The notes beneath the pieces were generated by a model. It did no database searches, was not told where the DNA came from, and worked only from the letters and a program-made list of their open reading frames with translations. Made by a program: the position numbers and the translations under genes. 64,000 bases of DNA from Coleofasciculus sp. FACHB-1120. GTDB lineage: Bacteria > Cyanobacteriota > Cyanobacteriia > Cyanobacteriales > FACHB-T130. Shown here in pieces: positions 27,974 through 37,892 of the stretch (the stretch's first letter is position 1; each line of letters starts with the position of its first letter). Where the stretch lies: NCBI RefSeq assembly GCF_014698845.1, contig NZ_JACJTV010000003.1, positions 1 to 64,000 of the forward strand, written 5' to 3'.

Positions 27974-29255
27974 ATTCTTCAGTAGCCTTCATTTGATAAG
28001 GTACTTTTTCTTTCAATGCAATACCCATCATTAATAACCCAGGCCAGTAGGTATAAGCAAGTATTTCTATGCCTTCGGAAAACCCAAAAATACATAAAAC
28101 TAAGACTATACTTAATCCTGCCCTAGCAGTAGTACTACTTTGTGCCTTAATAAGTAAAGTTACAAAGCTCCATAACATAGGAAATGCTAAGGCCGCACAA
28201 CCTACAGCTCCCCTTACATAGAGTAGAGCAATCCAAGTGTCGTGAGATCCAATAGGCATATGTTCTGTTACTTTAGGGCCTGGATATTCGGAGATTCCAT
28301 GACCCCAAATGGGTGCTTCTTTCCAACGATATAGTTCTATCTCTTTTAAAACTTTTCTAACTCTTGAAGATCCAGCGCGAGCATTAGTAAAACTATCCCG
28401 TGCACTGTTAAAAAAATCGATAACTACAGGTGCAACAATACCTGAAAAGAAACTTCCAATACCAAATGCAATTTGGTATTTCGGTTTATTAAATATTACT
28501 GTCAATATCCAAGTGATTAATGCGACCGCTGGAAGGCATACAAGACCTGCTCTTGAGACCGAAACCCAAACCATCGCTACGGCACCAATCATGCCAATCC
28601 ACCGCCATTTTATGTTGGATTCTTCACGTGCCAGGAAAAAATAAACATTGCCAGCCAGCCCCAGAGCCGGGGCCCACGGTGTAAATAACTGCATACGAAG
28701 TTCATCACCCGCCGCCATAGGATCGTAACCGCCTGCTCCGATTAATACCCGATAATAAGTTCTTCCCCCTTTTCCTATAAGTTGCAAGGGAGAAAGGTAT
28801 GAAATTGTGAAATTCAATTTAATTGCCACAAAGCTAATTGCAATGGCAATGAGACTGTGAAGACAAATAATGCAGGCGGCTCGATAAATTAATTGGGGTC
28901 GGATATTCAGACAACCAATAAGAGGAATTAATGCAAGTAATGCCCAGCTCCTTGTAAATTCAACTAATGAGGCAATAAGTTGAAAATTTCCTAGTTTGAA
29001 GTCCAAGTGACCAACAACTAAAGCAACAGCCATAACCAACATGGAAAGAATCCATACCCATATTCCTGAGGGAATAAAAATCCTTTCTTCATTTGGAGTA
29101 TTTTCCGGTTGATTCCAAAGCTTCTTGCATAAATATATAGTTAGAAACCAGGACATCGCCGATATCCAGGGAAACTGTGCGCCTAAGAAGTAAAGCCCAT
29201 AGGTTCCTATCATGGTATACCAAACTACTTTTTCCTCAAAATTTTGAGGTTTCAT
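27960..29255 (-). CDS. O-antigen ligase/polymerase-like membrane protein (Wzy/WaaL type)
   Basis: 431 residues with about 10-12 hydrophobic segments. The large loop before the last segments contains RAGSSRVRKVLKEIELYRWK, then GHGISEYPGP and GSHDTWIALLYVRG, which is the Wzy_C/O-antigen ligase pattern (GxG...G.HN/D-x-x-l). In a Wzx/Wzy system it joins repeat units at the periplasmic face; ligase and polymerase cannot be separated by sequence alone, but flippase and Wzz genes in the same run favour polymerase. Its end overlaps the GT4 gene. Confidence 0.85.
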   Translation of the reverse strand: MKPQNFEEKVVWYTMIGTYGLYFLGAQFPWISAMSWFLTIYLCKKLWNQPENTPNEERIFIPSGIWVWILSMLVMAVALVVGHLDFKLGNFQLIASLVEFTRSWALLALIPLIGCLNIRPQLIYRAACIICLHSLIAIAISFVAIKLNFTISYLSPLQLIGKGGRTYYRVLIGAGGYDPMAAGDELRMQLFTPWAPALGLAGNVYFFLAREESNIKWRWIGMIGAVAMVWVSVSRAGLVCLPAVALITWILTVIFNKPKYQIAFGIGSFFSGIVAPVVIDFFNSARDSFTNARAGSSRVRKVLKEIELYRWKEAPIWGHGISEYPGPKVTEHMPIGSHDTWIALLYVRGAVGCAALAFPMLWSFVTLLIKAQSSTTARAGLSIVLVLCIFGFSEGIEILAYTYWPGLLMMGIALKEKVPYQMKATEEYALL

Positions 29256-29337
29256 AAGTTTAATCCCATCACAACAAACTGCATTTAGAAAATGCCTTTT
29301 TTATCCTTAAGAGATTTTGACTCAGGTATGCTTTTAA

Positions 29338-30831
29338 CTAGATAGTTTTCGATTGTAAAGGTATCTTTTGGTCTTTGTACATTTGATTTTTGTGTTTATA
29401 AAGCCCCAAAGTTACCAACCCGGTAGTTAAAAATAGAGAGCCTAGACCTGCGCCTAGTAAAGCAAATTTCTTTTTAGGTGCAAAGGGAGCATCGGGTAAC
29501 GTAGGCTCTGCAAGCATTTGAATTAAAGGATAAGATCCTAAAGCATTTGATCTGCCAATGTCTAATCTAGTTACGGTAGAGGAGAAAACTGCTTCGGCTA
29601 CCTGCATATCTCGTTTGAGAGCTTCCAAAGTAGTTTCCTGTTGAGCTAAAACCTTGAGTCTACTTGCGAACTGATTAATCTGTCGGTCTAGTTCCTGAGC
29701 TTGAGCTTGTAACCCTTGTTGTTCTGTCTGAACGACTACTAAATCCTGGAACAGCTTTTCTCTAGCGGCACCACTTGTAGTACTGCTAAGGTTGAGTTGT
29801 GCTAAGGTTTCCTCGGTCACCGGCCGGCCCAGAACAGACTGGCTTCGCTGTAATAAGGCAACTTTTGCAGCATCTCGTCTGGCCTGCTCTCTGGCTACTG
29901 TAGGATTTTCAGACAAAAATTTGGATTCTAAAACTACCAGGGCAGAACTAGCTTCATTATAAGTTTGCAAGTATTGCTGAAATAGCTGATCTGTTTGAAG
30001 AGCAAAAGCGTCTGCTGCTTGCTGAGCTGATAGATTTAGATTACCTGATAGCTGTTGCAGACGAGCCGTAGCTTGTTGCTGCTGAGCAACTATTTCAGCT
30101 CGTTGCTTACGTAGTAGTTCAATATTAGTTGCGAGACTTGTAACTTGCTCGTTACCGCTTAATCCTGAACGAGATTTGTAATCAGAAAGTCGCTTTTGAG
30201 CAACTTCCAACTTTCTTTGCGAAGCAATTAGAGAAGATTGCAACCCGGCATCTCGTTGACTAATCTCTTGATTTCTGAGTTTGTTAAGCCTTTCTTGAAA
30301 AGCTTCTAGAAGAGCTAAGTTTTTCTTGTAAGCTTCTTCGGGAGTGTCGCCCTGAAATTCAAACATCATCAGTGTAGTATTTTGCACTAATTTTATTCGG
30401 GGGCTACCGAAGTCTTCTAGCGGTACATTGAGATTTTTAGCCGCTAACTTAATTACTGGTTCGCTTGCGGCAATAACTTTGTAGACTTCTCTGGGATCTT
30501 GGACAGCACTATTTGCGTAGGGAGACTGATTTTCATAGGAGGCATTTCCCAGATTCGGCAAAGAAACTCTCGCATCTGAACCTGCTCCCGGTAAGGCAAG
30601 AACCATCTCACTTACATAATTAGGCTTTGCGGTTTTTAAATAAAATAAAACTGCTGCCCAAAGAGCTGAATTAATCGCCAAACCTAGTAGGCCTAGGAAT
30701 AAGTAAAATTTCCAACCTCCTTTAGATACTGATGAAGAGTGGGTTACTTTTGGGGAAGACGAAGATTTAGAGATAGCTAATGAACCGTTATTCTGAAAAT
30801 CCTCATTGGTAGAAAAAATGGAACGTTTCAT
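29338..30831 (-). CDS. Wzz/GumC-like chain-length determinant protein, no kinase domain
   Basis: 497 residues. A Ser-rich cytoplasmic N-terminus precedes one membrane segment (about 43-67). A long periplasmic part follows, with heptad-rich coiled coil from about 180 to 410 (many Gln/Leu/Ala, for example ELLRKQRAEIVAQQQQATA). A second membrane segment (about 458-480) has the Pro-rich approach LPDAPFAPKKKFALLG typical of Wzz proteins. It controls polymer length and links to the outer-membrane exporter. It lacks a C-terminal tyrosine-kinase domain, so any partner BY-kinase is encoded elsewhere. It is the first gene of the minus-strand exopolysaccharide run. Confidence 0.87.
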   Translation of the reverse strand: MKRSIFSTNEDFQNNGSLAISKSSSSPKVTHSSSVSKGGWKFYLFLGLLGLAINSALWAAVLFYLKTAKPNYVSEMVLALPGAGSDARVSLPNLGNASYENQSPYANSAVQDPREVYKVIAASEPVIKLAAKNLNVPLEDFGSPRIKLVQNTTLMMFEFQGDTPEEAYKKNLALLEAFQERLNKLRNQEISQRDAGLQSSLIASQRKLEVAQKRLSDYKSRSGLSGNEQVTSLATNIELLRKQRAEIVAQQQQATARLQQLSGNLNLSAQQAADAFALQTDQLFQQYLQTYNEASSALVVLESKFLSENPTVAREQARRDAAKVALLQRSQSVLGRPVTEETLAQLNLSSTTSGAAREKLFQDLVVVQTEQQGLQAQAQELDRQINQFASRLKVLAQQETTLEALKRDMQVAEAVFSSTVTRLDIGRSNALGSYPLIQMLAEPTLPDAPFAPKKKFALLGAGLGSLFLTTGLVTLGLYKHKNQMYKDQKIPLQSKTI

Positions 30832-31664
30832 AAGTTAAAGCCTTAGGATTTGCGCTAGGATGAGCTACACTATCTCAGATTTAGACTTAATACCTCAAAA
30901 GTGAGTATTCTTAAGAAAGGATGGAGTTTATAGACTTCTGGTTTCCTCTGACTCAAAGAGGTTTTTAATATCCAGCTTTCGAGAACCTTGAGAGCGTTTT
31001 TATTTCTGGCACCATCACATTTTAATCTGCTTAAATAAACCTTTAAGCTTTAAGTTTGTTTGTTTGCCAAACGTTATTTTTTAGGATTCAAACATAATTC
31101 CGAGAAAAATTAATTTTGTGGGTAATTAACTTTACTTTTTGCAGGAGTGAAATTAATGATTTTTCTACAGCATTTTACCTCACCTTATAAACTAGCACTC
31201 CAATTTTAAAACATTTTAGATGGCTCTCCATCAGCCTTGAGGATGATTAAGCACACTAGGGGTTTGTATCCCTGGAAAGAAGCCTTATACCTTATGCAAT
31301 TTAAAAATTATCGAAATCTCCTGGATCACTGACGTATCGGTGGTTTCAGAGCAAGATAATTGTATTTTAGCGGTTGGCATTTTGTCTATACAGTGTTGTA
31401 ATGTATGCCAAAGCCTGGAAATAGCGGACTGGAACACAATCGCTATTTCCGTCATGAAAACTTCATAAAAAAATCGCAAAAAAACGAGGCAACTTTACCT
31501 AAACTTTACAGAAATCGAATTGAATTTATGATTCAGATGAGCCTCTACATTTTGGGGCGATCGCTTACTTCGCAATTGTAAATCCATACCCGTAAAGGGC
31601 GACGAAATTAACAGGTTTAGGTTCCCATTCTCTGTTGTTGGATCGTTGATTTACCAGGATAAAC
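30832..31664. other. Intergenic region between Rubisco and exopolysaccharide operons
   Basis: About 830 bases, AT-rich, with no supported gene. A 64-codon minus-strand frame at 31285-31479 lacks a ribosome binding site and recognisable motif. The promoter of the exopolysaccharide run should lie near 30832-31150, where runs such as TTTTTAGGATTCAAACATAA occur. I see no recognisable operator. Confidence 0.45.
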
Positions 31665-31697
31665 AAAAAGCGATCGCCCTCTTGGGGCGATCGCTTT
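31665..31697 (-). terminator. Strong intrinsic terminator of the Rubisco operon
   Basis: Read on the minus strand, AAAGCGATCGCCC and GGGCGATCGCTTT form a 13-pair perfect stem around a 5-base loop, followed by two more T residues and TG-TTT. Each arm contains a HIP1 octamer. It lies 27 bases after the rca stop codon. Confidence 0.88.
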
Positions 31698-31723
31698 CCC
31701 AGCAAATAACTGGACTAGAAACG

Positions 31724-33031
31724 TTAGCTATTCGGGCGTTGGATAATCGTTTCGGCAACACGCCGCTTGGCTTTGGGATCGATGCCAATTAAGCGCACGT
31801 ATTCACCACTGTGTTCGCTCAAGCCAGCTTCCAAAGCAGCGATCGCTTCCGATGCATTTGTTGTCTGAATGGAATCGCCGCTTTGCCAGGATTGGCTACG
31901 GAACCGACGTGCATTTGCGTGTTCCATACCAATGCGATACCCTTGGGCGAGTAGATCCCGGATCTGTTGCTGCACCTCAGGGCTAATTCGGGCACTATTT
32001 ACCTGAGTGTTGCTGCTGTGACCGTTACCTCGGTCGGACTCATGGGAGTGGGATGGCTCATTCGCCAGTTCATTACGGACGACGGTCTTCCGATTTTCCT
32101 GAGGTATGGATGGCGTCCGAGGCACATCCCCAGCTTCTGGAGTCACGGAGCGTCGCCCTGTATTGTACTCCTGTACCAACCGTGAATTCTGAACTCGCTG
32201 CTGTTCTTGAACCATTAGGTTGCCAAACTCCATTAAGCGAGAAAGGGTGAAATCAGGCTTTTTAAAAACTGGTGGTCCTTCAGTACTATTTACCACTCTA
32301 GTAGAAACCCGATTAATCCCAATATCGTGGATAAAAGAGCGGATCTGTTCATCATAAACGCGCGATCGCACCGCACCAAAGAAATCAATCGCTTGATCGG
32401 GGAAGCTATCAACTAACTGTTCAATCTGACTGCGAGACAGTCCATCAGGCTCAAAAATGCCTCCGACGATACCAATCTTGTCCTCTCTGTCAGGTTCCCA
32501 GTGGAACTTCTCCATCCGACCATCCCGAATCAATGGCGCATACAGTGTGGCGAAGTCATTACCAGTAACAATAATCGGCACCCTGGGTAAGGGCGTTGAA
32601 TCATAACTGCCAGGAAGTTGCACATCTGTGGGTTTATCGGCAATATTCATCAGCGTGCCATTCACCAGCTGAGTATTCACCGTGTATTGAGTGCCTTGAT
32701 CGAAGCGCCCCGCTCCAGCATCCAAATCATTGATCATCAGTACGCACATTTTGCCGCGCACCTTGATCAAGTCTGCTGCTTCCCGATAGCGCAGACGGAT
32801 CAAACGCCCTGGATCTCCTGCATCTGGACTTTCCAGTTCTCCTGCCGACATATGGACGGCTTCGATGCCCATCCGCTCAAATACTAATTCACATTGAAAA
32901 GATTTTCCCTCTCCCTTCCGTCCGTGAACTCCAAGAATTAGAGGAACTCTGACGCCAGGGAGGTCAAGAAAATTTTTGGTGATATGAACCGCTAGCTTAT
33001 CTAAAAAGCGCGGAGAAATGTAGTAGGTCAT
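31724..33031 (-). CDS. rca: Rubisco activase with C-terminal SSU-like (SSUL) domain
   Basis: 435 residues. An AAA+ domain occupies the first 290 residues with Walker A GVHGRKGEGKS (Lys43) and Walker B VLMINDLDAG; it remodels Rubisco blocked by sugar phosphates. A Ser/Asn-rich linker follows, then from residue 349 a domain like the Rubisco small subunit (PEVQQQIRDLLAQGYRIGME, ending RLIGIDPKAKRRVAETII). Cyanobacterial Rca-SSUL proteins use this tail to dock on Rubisco and gather it into carboxysomes. It follows rbcS by 137 bases on the same strand. SSUL-tailed Rca is known from form IB cyanobacteria of several orders. Confidence 0.95.
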   Translation of the reverse strand: MTYYISPRFLDKLAVHITKNFLDLPGVRVPLILGVHGRKGEGKSFQCELVFERMGIEAVHMSAGELESPDAGDPGRLIRLRYREAADLIKVRGKMCVLMINDLDAGAGRFDQGTQYTVNTQLVNGTLMNIADKPTDVQLPGSYDSTPLPRVPIIVTGNDFATLYAPLIRDGRMEKFHWEPDREDKIGIVGGIFEPDGLSRSQIEQLVDSFPDQAIDFFGAVRSRVYDEQIRSFIHDIGINRVSTRVVNSTEGPPVFKKPDFTLSRLMEFGNLMVQEQQRVQNSRLVQEYNTGRRSVTPEAGDVPRTPSIPQENRKTVVRNELANEPSHSHESDRGNGHSSNTQVNSARISPEVQQQIRDLLAQGYRIGMEHANARRFRSQSWQSGDSIQTTNASEAIAALEAGLSEHSGEYVRLIGIDPKAKRRVAETIIQRPNS

Positions 33032-33168
33032 AGTCTGTTAAAGTGAATACTCCGATTGCTAGGCATTAAACAAACAAATTGGAGAGGTAGATTGCTCTGC
33101 CTCTCCAATTTTGCCCGAACGAGTTAACGGTGAGTCAGTAAGGCAGCGCCCAGCTGACTAATTAAGGT

Positions 33169-33504
33169 TTAGTAACCTCTTTGGTTTGGTTTCCCAACGA
33201 TAAAGCTGAGAACTTGGCACTGCTTGATGTTATCAAAGCCCATGACTCGGACGTAGGCGTTGGGGTTCTCAGAACGGCAAGCTTTAATTTCAGTGAGAAC
33301 TTCTTGGGTTGTCGTAGCATTGAACAGAGGCAGTTTCCACAGTGTCCAGTAGTGCTGTTCCGGTGCAGAACTATCGCTGAATTCAACCCCTGCAATATAG
33401 CCTTGGTCGAGGATGTATTGGATTTGCTTGTTGATTTGCGCGTCGGTAAGCGCTGGCAAATAGGAAAGAGTCTCGAAACGAATCTCTTTAGGCAGAGTTC
33501 TCAT
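33169..33504 (-). CDS. rbcS: Ribulose bisphosphate carboxylase small subunit
   Basis: 111 residues, normal for cyanobacterial form IB. The N-terminus [20 protein letters not shown] and the central [10 protein letters not shown] are typical, and [19 protein letters not shown] closes the domain. Eight copies cap the L8S8 holoenzyme in the carboxysome. It resembles the C-terminal domain of the neighbouring activase, which allows mutual docking. It is third in the rbcL-rbcX-rbcS-rca run. Confidence 0.98.
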   Translation of the reverse strand: MRTLPKEIRFETLSYLPALTDAQINKQIQYILDQGYIAGVEFSDSSAPEQHYWTLWKLPLFNATTTQEVLTEIKACRSENPNAYVRVMGFDNIKQCQVLSFIVGKPNQRGY

Positions 33505-33600
33505 AGTTGTGTGATCTTCCTTTTAGGTATGTCTGCTAAGTGGACGCTTGATGCGGTCTAACGTCCAAAGTTGAAGAGTTCTGTCAGATGACGGTCGAGG

Positions 33601-33999
33601 TTATCCAGACTCGCCTGGTGATTCAGTTTGTTGTTCCGGCTGGAAGCTGGGGTCAGGTAAAGTAAGTAGCGTAATTCGCTCCAGATGTTGACGCCGATAT
33701 TCGATATTAGATTTCTCAATACCAGTGCGAGTCATCTCAGGTAAAAAGTCTGCTACTTCCTCTGCAAGATGCTGGCGCACAGTCATAATCCGAAGCGCTA
33801 ACTCTGGATTTTCTTTGAGTAATTCCTTGACGTAGGCTTCTCCATCTTGGATGACGCCCGTTTTAGAAAAGTTACTCAGCCAAATTGCCAAAGGAGGATT
33901 TGTTTCGCTCAACTGAGCCACGATATTTTTCACTGCCTGATAAGTCAGGTAGCTAATCAGTGTCTTAGCCGTGTCTTTGGCAATTTGCTTGAGATCCAT
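33601..33999 (-). CDS. rbcX: Rubisco assembly chaperone RbcX
   Basis: 132 residues. RbcX is a small all-helical homodimer that clamps the C-terminal peptide of RbcL and aids assembly of the L8 core. The N-terminal half MDLKQIAKDTAKTLISYLTY, the QLSETNPPLAIWLSNFS segment, and ENPELALRIMTVRQHLAEEV are the standard family blocks. The last 20 residues are Gln/Ser/Pro-rich and variable, as usual. Its place between rbcL and rbcS is the conserved cyanobacterial order. Confidence 0.97.
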   Translation of the reverse strand: MDLKQIAKDTAKTLISYLTYQAVKNIVAQLSETNPPLAIWLSNFSKTGVIQDGEAYVKELLKENPELALRIMTVRQHLAEEVADFLPEMTRTGIEKSNIEYRRQHLERITLLTLPDPSFQPEQQTESPGESG

Positions 34000-34091
34000 A
34001 TTTGACCCCAGACCTAAAGAGTTCTGAATTTTGAGTGTTGAGTTCGTTTAAGTTTAACTCAGCACTCAACAGTCATGACTCTGTCGTTAGA

Positions 34092-35522
34092 TTACAGAGT
34101 ATCCATTGCCTCGAACTCGAACTTGATTTCCTTCCAAAGTTCGCAAGCAACCGCCAACTCAGGACTCCACTTACAAGCTTCGCGGATCACGTCGCCGCCT
34201 TCGCGCATCAGGTTGCGACCTTCGTTACGAGCTTGGACACAAGCTTCCAAAGCAACACGGTTGGCGGTTGCACCAGGTGCGTTACCCCAGGGGTGCCCAA
34301 GGGTTCCACCACCGAACTGCAAGCAGGAGTCGTCACCAAAGATTTCCACCAGAGCAGGCATGTGCCAAATGTGGATACCACCAGAAGCCACGGGCATTAC
34401 ACCAGGCATAGACGCCCAGTCTTGGGTGAAGAAAATACCGCGAGAACGATCTTCTTCAATGTGGTCTTCGCGCATCAGGTCAACGAAGCCCATCGTGATG
34501 CCTTTTTCGCCTTCCAGTTTACCAACGACGGTACCGGAGTGCAGGTGGTCTCCACCAGACATCCGCAGACACTTGGCGAGAACGCGGAAGTGAATACCGT
34601 GGTTCTTTTGACGGTCAATCACAGCGTGCATCGCGCGGTGAATGTGCAGTAGGATACCGTTGCGGCGGCACCACTTAGCGAGGGTGGTGTTAGCGGTGAA
34701 GCCACCCGTCAGGTAGTCGTGCATGATGATCGGTGTGCCGATTTCCTTAGCGAATTCAGCCCGTTCCATCATTTCTTCGCAGGTGGGAGCAGTCACGTTT
34801 AGGTAGTGACCTTTGATTTCACCTGTTTCAGCTTGAGCTTTTTCGATGGCTTCTTGAACGAACAGGAAGCGATCGCGCCAGCGCATGAAAGGCTGGGAGT
34901 TAATGTTTTCGTCGTCTTTGGTGAAGTCCAAACCACCGCGCAGGACTTCATAGACGGCACGACCGTAGTTCTTAGCTGATAAACCGAGCTTCGGCTTAAT
35001 CGTACAACCCAGCAAAGGACGACCGTACTTGTTCAGTTTGTCGCGCTCAACGGTAATCCCATGAGGAGGGCCTTGGAAGGTTTTGAGGTACGCAACAGGA
35101 ATTCTTAAGTCTTCCAAGCGCAGCGCACGTAAGGCTTTGAAACCAAACACGTTGCCCACCAGAGAGGTCAACAAGTTGGTAACAGAACCTTCTTCAAACA
35201 AATCCAGGGGATAAGCAATATAGCAAAAATATTGGTTGTCTTCGCCTGGTACTGGCTCGATGTTGTAGCAACGACCCTTGTAACGATCCAGGTCTGTCAG
35301 CAGGTCTGTCCATACTGTTGTCCAGGTACCTGTGGAAGATTCAGCAGCAACCGCAGCTCCAGCTTCTTCTGGAGGAACACCAGGCTGAGGCGTAACCCGG
35401 AAAGCCGCCAAGACATCAGTATCTTTGGGGGTATAGTCTGGGGTGTAATAGGTGAGTTTGTAATCTTGAACTCCGGCCTTATACCCAGTCTTCGTCTGAG
35501 TTTTTGTTTGAGAGTAAGACAT
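34092..35522 (-). CDS. rbcL: Ribulose bisphosphate carboxylase large subunit (form IB)
   Basis: 476 residues. Catalytic elements are visible: [19 protein letters not shown] with the active-site Lys, [17 protein letters not shown] with the carbamylated Lys, and the mobile loop 6 [10 protein letters not shown]. It fixes CO2 onto ribulose 1,5-bisphosphate inside carboxysomes. AGGAAGGAAG precedes the ATG. It is the first gene of the operon; 250 bases of AT-rich leader lie upstream, and several long opposite-strand open frames across it are codon-bias shadows. Confidence 0.99.
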   Translation of the reverse strand: MSYSQTKTQTKTGYKAGVQDYKLTYYTPDYTPKDTDVLAAFRVTPQPGVPPEEAGAAVAAESSTGTWTTVWTDLLTDLDRYKGRCYNIEPVPGEDNQYFCYIAYPLDLFEEGSVTNLLTSLVGNVFGFKALRALRLEDLRIPVAYLKTFQGPPHGITVERDKLNKYGRPLLGCTIKPKLGLSAKNYGRAVYEVLRGGLDFTKDDENINSQPFMRWRDRFLFVQEAIEKAQAETGEIKGHYLNVTAPTCEEMMERAEFAKEIGTPIIMHDYLTGGFTANTTLAKWCRRNGILLHIHRAMHAVIDRQKNHGIHFRVLAKCLRMSGGDHLHSGTVVGKLEGEKGITMGFVDLMREDHIEEDRSRGIFFTQDWASMPGVMPVASGGIHIWHMPALVEIFGDDSCLQFGGGTLGHPWGNAPGATANRVALEACVQARNEGRNLMREGGDVIREACKWSPELAVACELWKEIKFEFEAMDTL

Positions 35523-35793
35523 GTCTTCCTTCCTGAGGGAATCCTGAATGTTGTTACGGGTTTAAGCGATCCCATAACTTTTTTCTTTATTAATTTTTAA
35601 CTATACCAGCAAGGTAATAAGTTCATATTCTAATCTTCTTTTTGTAAACATAAGCTTTACTTATTGCCTGTAAATCTATAGGTTTTGTTACAAATAAAGA
35701 CTTGACTTTTGGAAACAATTAGTAAACGAATAAAAATCCCTGAAAATAGCGATCGCGCACCGAATGTTATAGGGTCGTTGTTTTTTGTTGGGA
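35523..35793. promoter_or_regulatory. Divergent promoter region, rbcL versus lipoprotein gene
   Basis: Some 270 AT-rich bases separate two divergently transcribed genes, so both promoters must lie here. I looked for an NtcA site (GTA-N8-TAC) and found only a GTA-N11-TAC arrangement near 35645, with the wrong spacing. I cannot assign -10 or RbcR-binding sequences with confidence. Confidence 0.5.
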
Positions 35794-36519
35794 ATGCTAA
35801 AAAAAGTTTCTCTCCTAGCCGCATCCTTGATGCTGGCAGCGTGTAGTGCGATCGCTGTATCCAACCATCTGCCGGTAAGTACCTTAAATGATTTGACGTC
35901 CTCTCGCCCCGATCCCGCTTCCAGGGAGACTCAATCATTTCCACCCGTGGCAGCGCTACCAGAACCTCAGTGCCAAGGTGAAATCCCCCCATCCCTCAAA
36001 GCAAGCTTGAGCGAGTATCGCTTGGCGCAAGAATCGGACTTTGTCGCTTCGATTCGGGCATACGAGCGAGAAAATCCCGGACAGCGAACGACTTGTAGCA
36101 TTTTCACCGCTGACTTTAACGAAGATAGGCAAAAAGATTACGCTCTATTATTAGTCAACCCTAAAAATAATAATTTCCGATTTTTTATTGCCATTAACCA
36201 GAGAAACGGGCAGTTCAACCCAGCCGTGGTTAAGGATTTCAGCCATCTTCCAGAGTCCTCAGAAGGTATTATTTACACAGCGATTAGCTTCAAACCACCC
36301 GGAGAGCTAGGACCAGCCGCCCGCGAATATTCTCCTTTGAAATATGGAACATCCGAACAGCAAATTTTTAAAGCAAAACCAGCAATTGAACTCTGGAAAG
36401 CACTACCAACTGATTCAGCAGGTGTAGCTCAATATTTAGAAATTGGCACCCTTGCATACTGTTCAAATGCGTTTTACTTTGTCGATGGCAAACTCAAAAC
36501 ATTTGGTGTTTGCGATTAA
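35794..36519 (+). CDS. Putative lipoprotein, unknown function
   Basis: About 241 residues from the ATG at 35794, chosen over the TTG codons just upstream. A signal peptide with lipobox LMLAAC-S places it as a lipoprotein on the membrane surface. The mature part begins with a Pro/Ser-rich stretch; a middle block GQRTTCSIFTADFNEDRQKD followed by YALLLVNPKNNNFRFFIAIN resembles FG-GAP-like or VCBS-style segments but is too short to assign. I do not recognise the family. It is divergent from rbcL and followed by a propeller-protein gene in the same direction. Confidence 0.7.
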   Translation: MLKKVSLLAASLMLAACSAIAVSNHLPVSTLNDLTSSRPDPASRETQSFPPVAALPEPQCQGEIPPSLKASLSEYRLAQESDFVASIRAYERENPGQRTTCSIFTADFNEDRQKDYALLLVNPKNNNFRFFIAINQRNGQFNPAVVKDFSHLPESSEGIIYTAISFKPPGELGPAAREYSPLKYGTSEQQIFKAKPAIELWKALPTDSAGVAQYLEIGTLAYCSNAFYFVDGKLKTFGVCD

Positions 36520-36682
36520 TTTCTTGAGTACATATACTCAAGTTAAGCGAATCTGCGATCGCTCCTTTTGTTCTAATTTTTCACTCTGTCGCGAACACAG
36601 GCTTAAATATAGTAAGAAAATCTTATATTTCAGCTAAATGACCAGAGGCGCGTTAACAAAGCCTCTTTTAAGGAGATTAGCG

Positions 36683-37801
36683 ATGGCATTCTTGAGTGCA
36701 CGTATTGGTTTGTTTATTAGTGCGACACTGCTTTCTTTGAGCGTACCCGTCTGGGGAATCATCCAAAACTCAGATCCGCAGACCCCTAGTAGTGGCAGCG
36801 TCCTGGCTCAACAATCCACTGAGATAGACCGGGGAGATGACCTCCGCACCTATCCACCCTCATCGCCGCCGCCAGGAGGTCGTCCCTTGCCTCCCGAACG
36901 CCGACGACAAGAAGCCACCCCCCTACCCGCAGATTATCGCGTCACCTCCTTGCAACCAGGTTATACCGGCAGTCTTTGGGTCGGTTCCTGGCAGAGTTTA
37001 GCGCGGATCAATCCGAGGACAGGCAACGTTTTGGCTCGGATTGCTCTGCCCAACTACACCATCGGCGCGTTAGCCCAAGACCGGGTAGGACGGGTTTGGG
37101 TGGGAACTTACGAAGGACTGCTGCGTGTAGACCCCCGCAGCAATGAAGTGACGGCGCAAAATTTCACCTTACCGTCTAACCGGGTGTTGTCGCTATTGAC
37201 TGACCAGCGGGGTTATCTGTGGGTAGGGAGCGATCGCGGTCTTGCCATGATCAGCCCCGACCAGGGATTGTTAATGACAACGGTGCAAAAGCTTCCCGGA
37301 GTCTCTGCGAATGCCCTCACCCTCGACCGACAAGGTCAGCTATGGGTTGGAACCCTAGAAGGATTAGTGCGAATTAATACCGCCAATGCCTTGGTGATGA
37401 AGCGACTGAGGGATATTCCTGGTACTACAGTGCAAGCCCTCGCCCTAGATCCACAGGGACGGGTTTGGGCGGGAACACCTAGCAGTTTGTTAGTAATTGA
37501 CCCCAAAACCGGAGACGTACTGCGGTCGGTGACGCCACTCAGGGGGAGCAACGTTACCGCCGTGCGCTTTGCCCAAGATCGCAGCGTTTGGGTAGGGACG
37601 GATAATGGTTTATTGAGATTAAATCCGGAGACGGGTGCGGTGCTGGATCGAGTTGCAGGTCTCCCCTCCAGTCGGATTCTTTCTTTATCCACGGATGTCG
37701 CCGATAAGTTGTGGGTAGGAACCAGCGAAGGACTCGCTTGGATCAGCTTAACTACAGGGCGCGTCACCCCGCACTTAGCTTTCGTTCGGGGAGAAGAATG
37801 A
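36683..37801 (+). CDS. Exported beta-propeller protein (two-component-regulator-type propeller repeats)
   Basis: About 372 residues from the ATG at 36683, which has AAGGAG nine bases upstream; the ATG at 36638 lacks one. A signal peptide (about 1-30) is followed by a Pro-rich linker and then repeats of about 40 residues with the pattern W-V-G-T/S-x-x-G-L-x-R-x-x-P-x-T-G, for example GRVWVGTYEGLLRVDPRSNE and RSVWVGTDNGLLRLNPETGA. About seven repeats close a single propeller. Such repeats form the sensor part of hybrid two-component kinases, but here no kinase follows, so it is a stand-alone periplasmic or thylakoid-lumen propeller of unknown ligand. Confidence 0.78.
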   Translation: MAFLSARIGLFISATLLSLSVPVWGIIQNSDPQTPSSGSVLAQQSTEIDRGDDLRTYPPSSPPPGGRPLPPERRRQEATPLPADYRVTSLQPGYTGSLWVGSWQSLARINPRTGNVLARIALPNYTIGALAQDRVGRVWVGTYEGLLRVDPRSNEVTAQNFTLPSNRVLSLLTDQRGYLWVGSDRGLAMISPDQGLLMTTVQKLPGVSANALTLDRQGQLWVGTLEGLVRINTANALVMKRLRDIPGTTVQALALDPQGRVWAGTPSSLLVIDPKTGDVLRSVTPLRGSNVTAVRFAQDRSVWVGTDNGLLRLNPETGAVLDRVAGLPSSRILSLSTDVADKLWVGTSEGLAWISLTTGRVTPHLAFVRGEE

Positions 37802-37892
37802 ACAATGGTCAACCGCTAGTTTGACGGAATAAGTCAGCCAGAAGTTGAAGTCTGTTACAGGTTGTTTGAGTCATTAACAGATTGACACTTCC

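Noticed and set aside
31285-31479. 64-codon minus-strand frame between the Rubisco and exopolysaccharide operons
   Set aside because: No Shine-Dalgarno, no motif, and AT-rich intergenic composition.
34035-34652. Plus-strand open frame of 205 codons across rbcL
   Set aside because: It lies antisense to rbcL, whose codon bias leaves the opposite strand open; the translation has no domain character.
35640-35665. Possible NtcA site upstream of rbcL
   Set aside because: GTA and TAC are separated by 11 bases, not 8, so the site does not fit the consensus.
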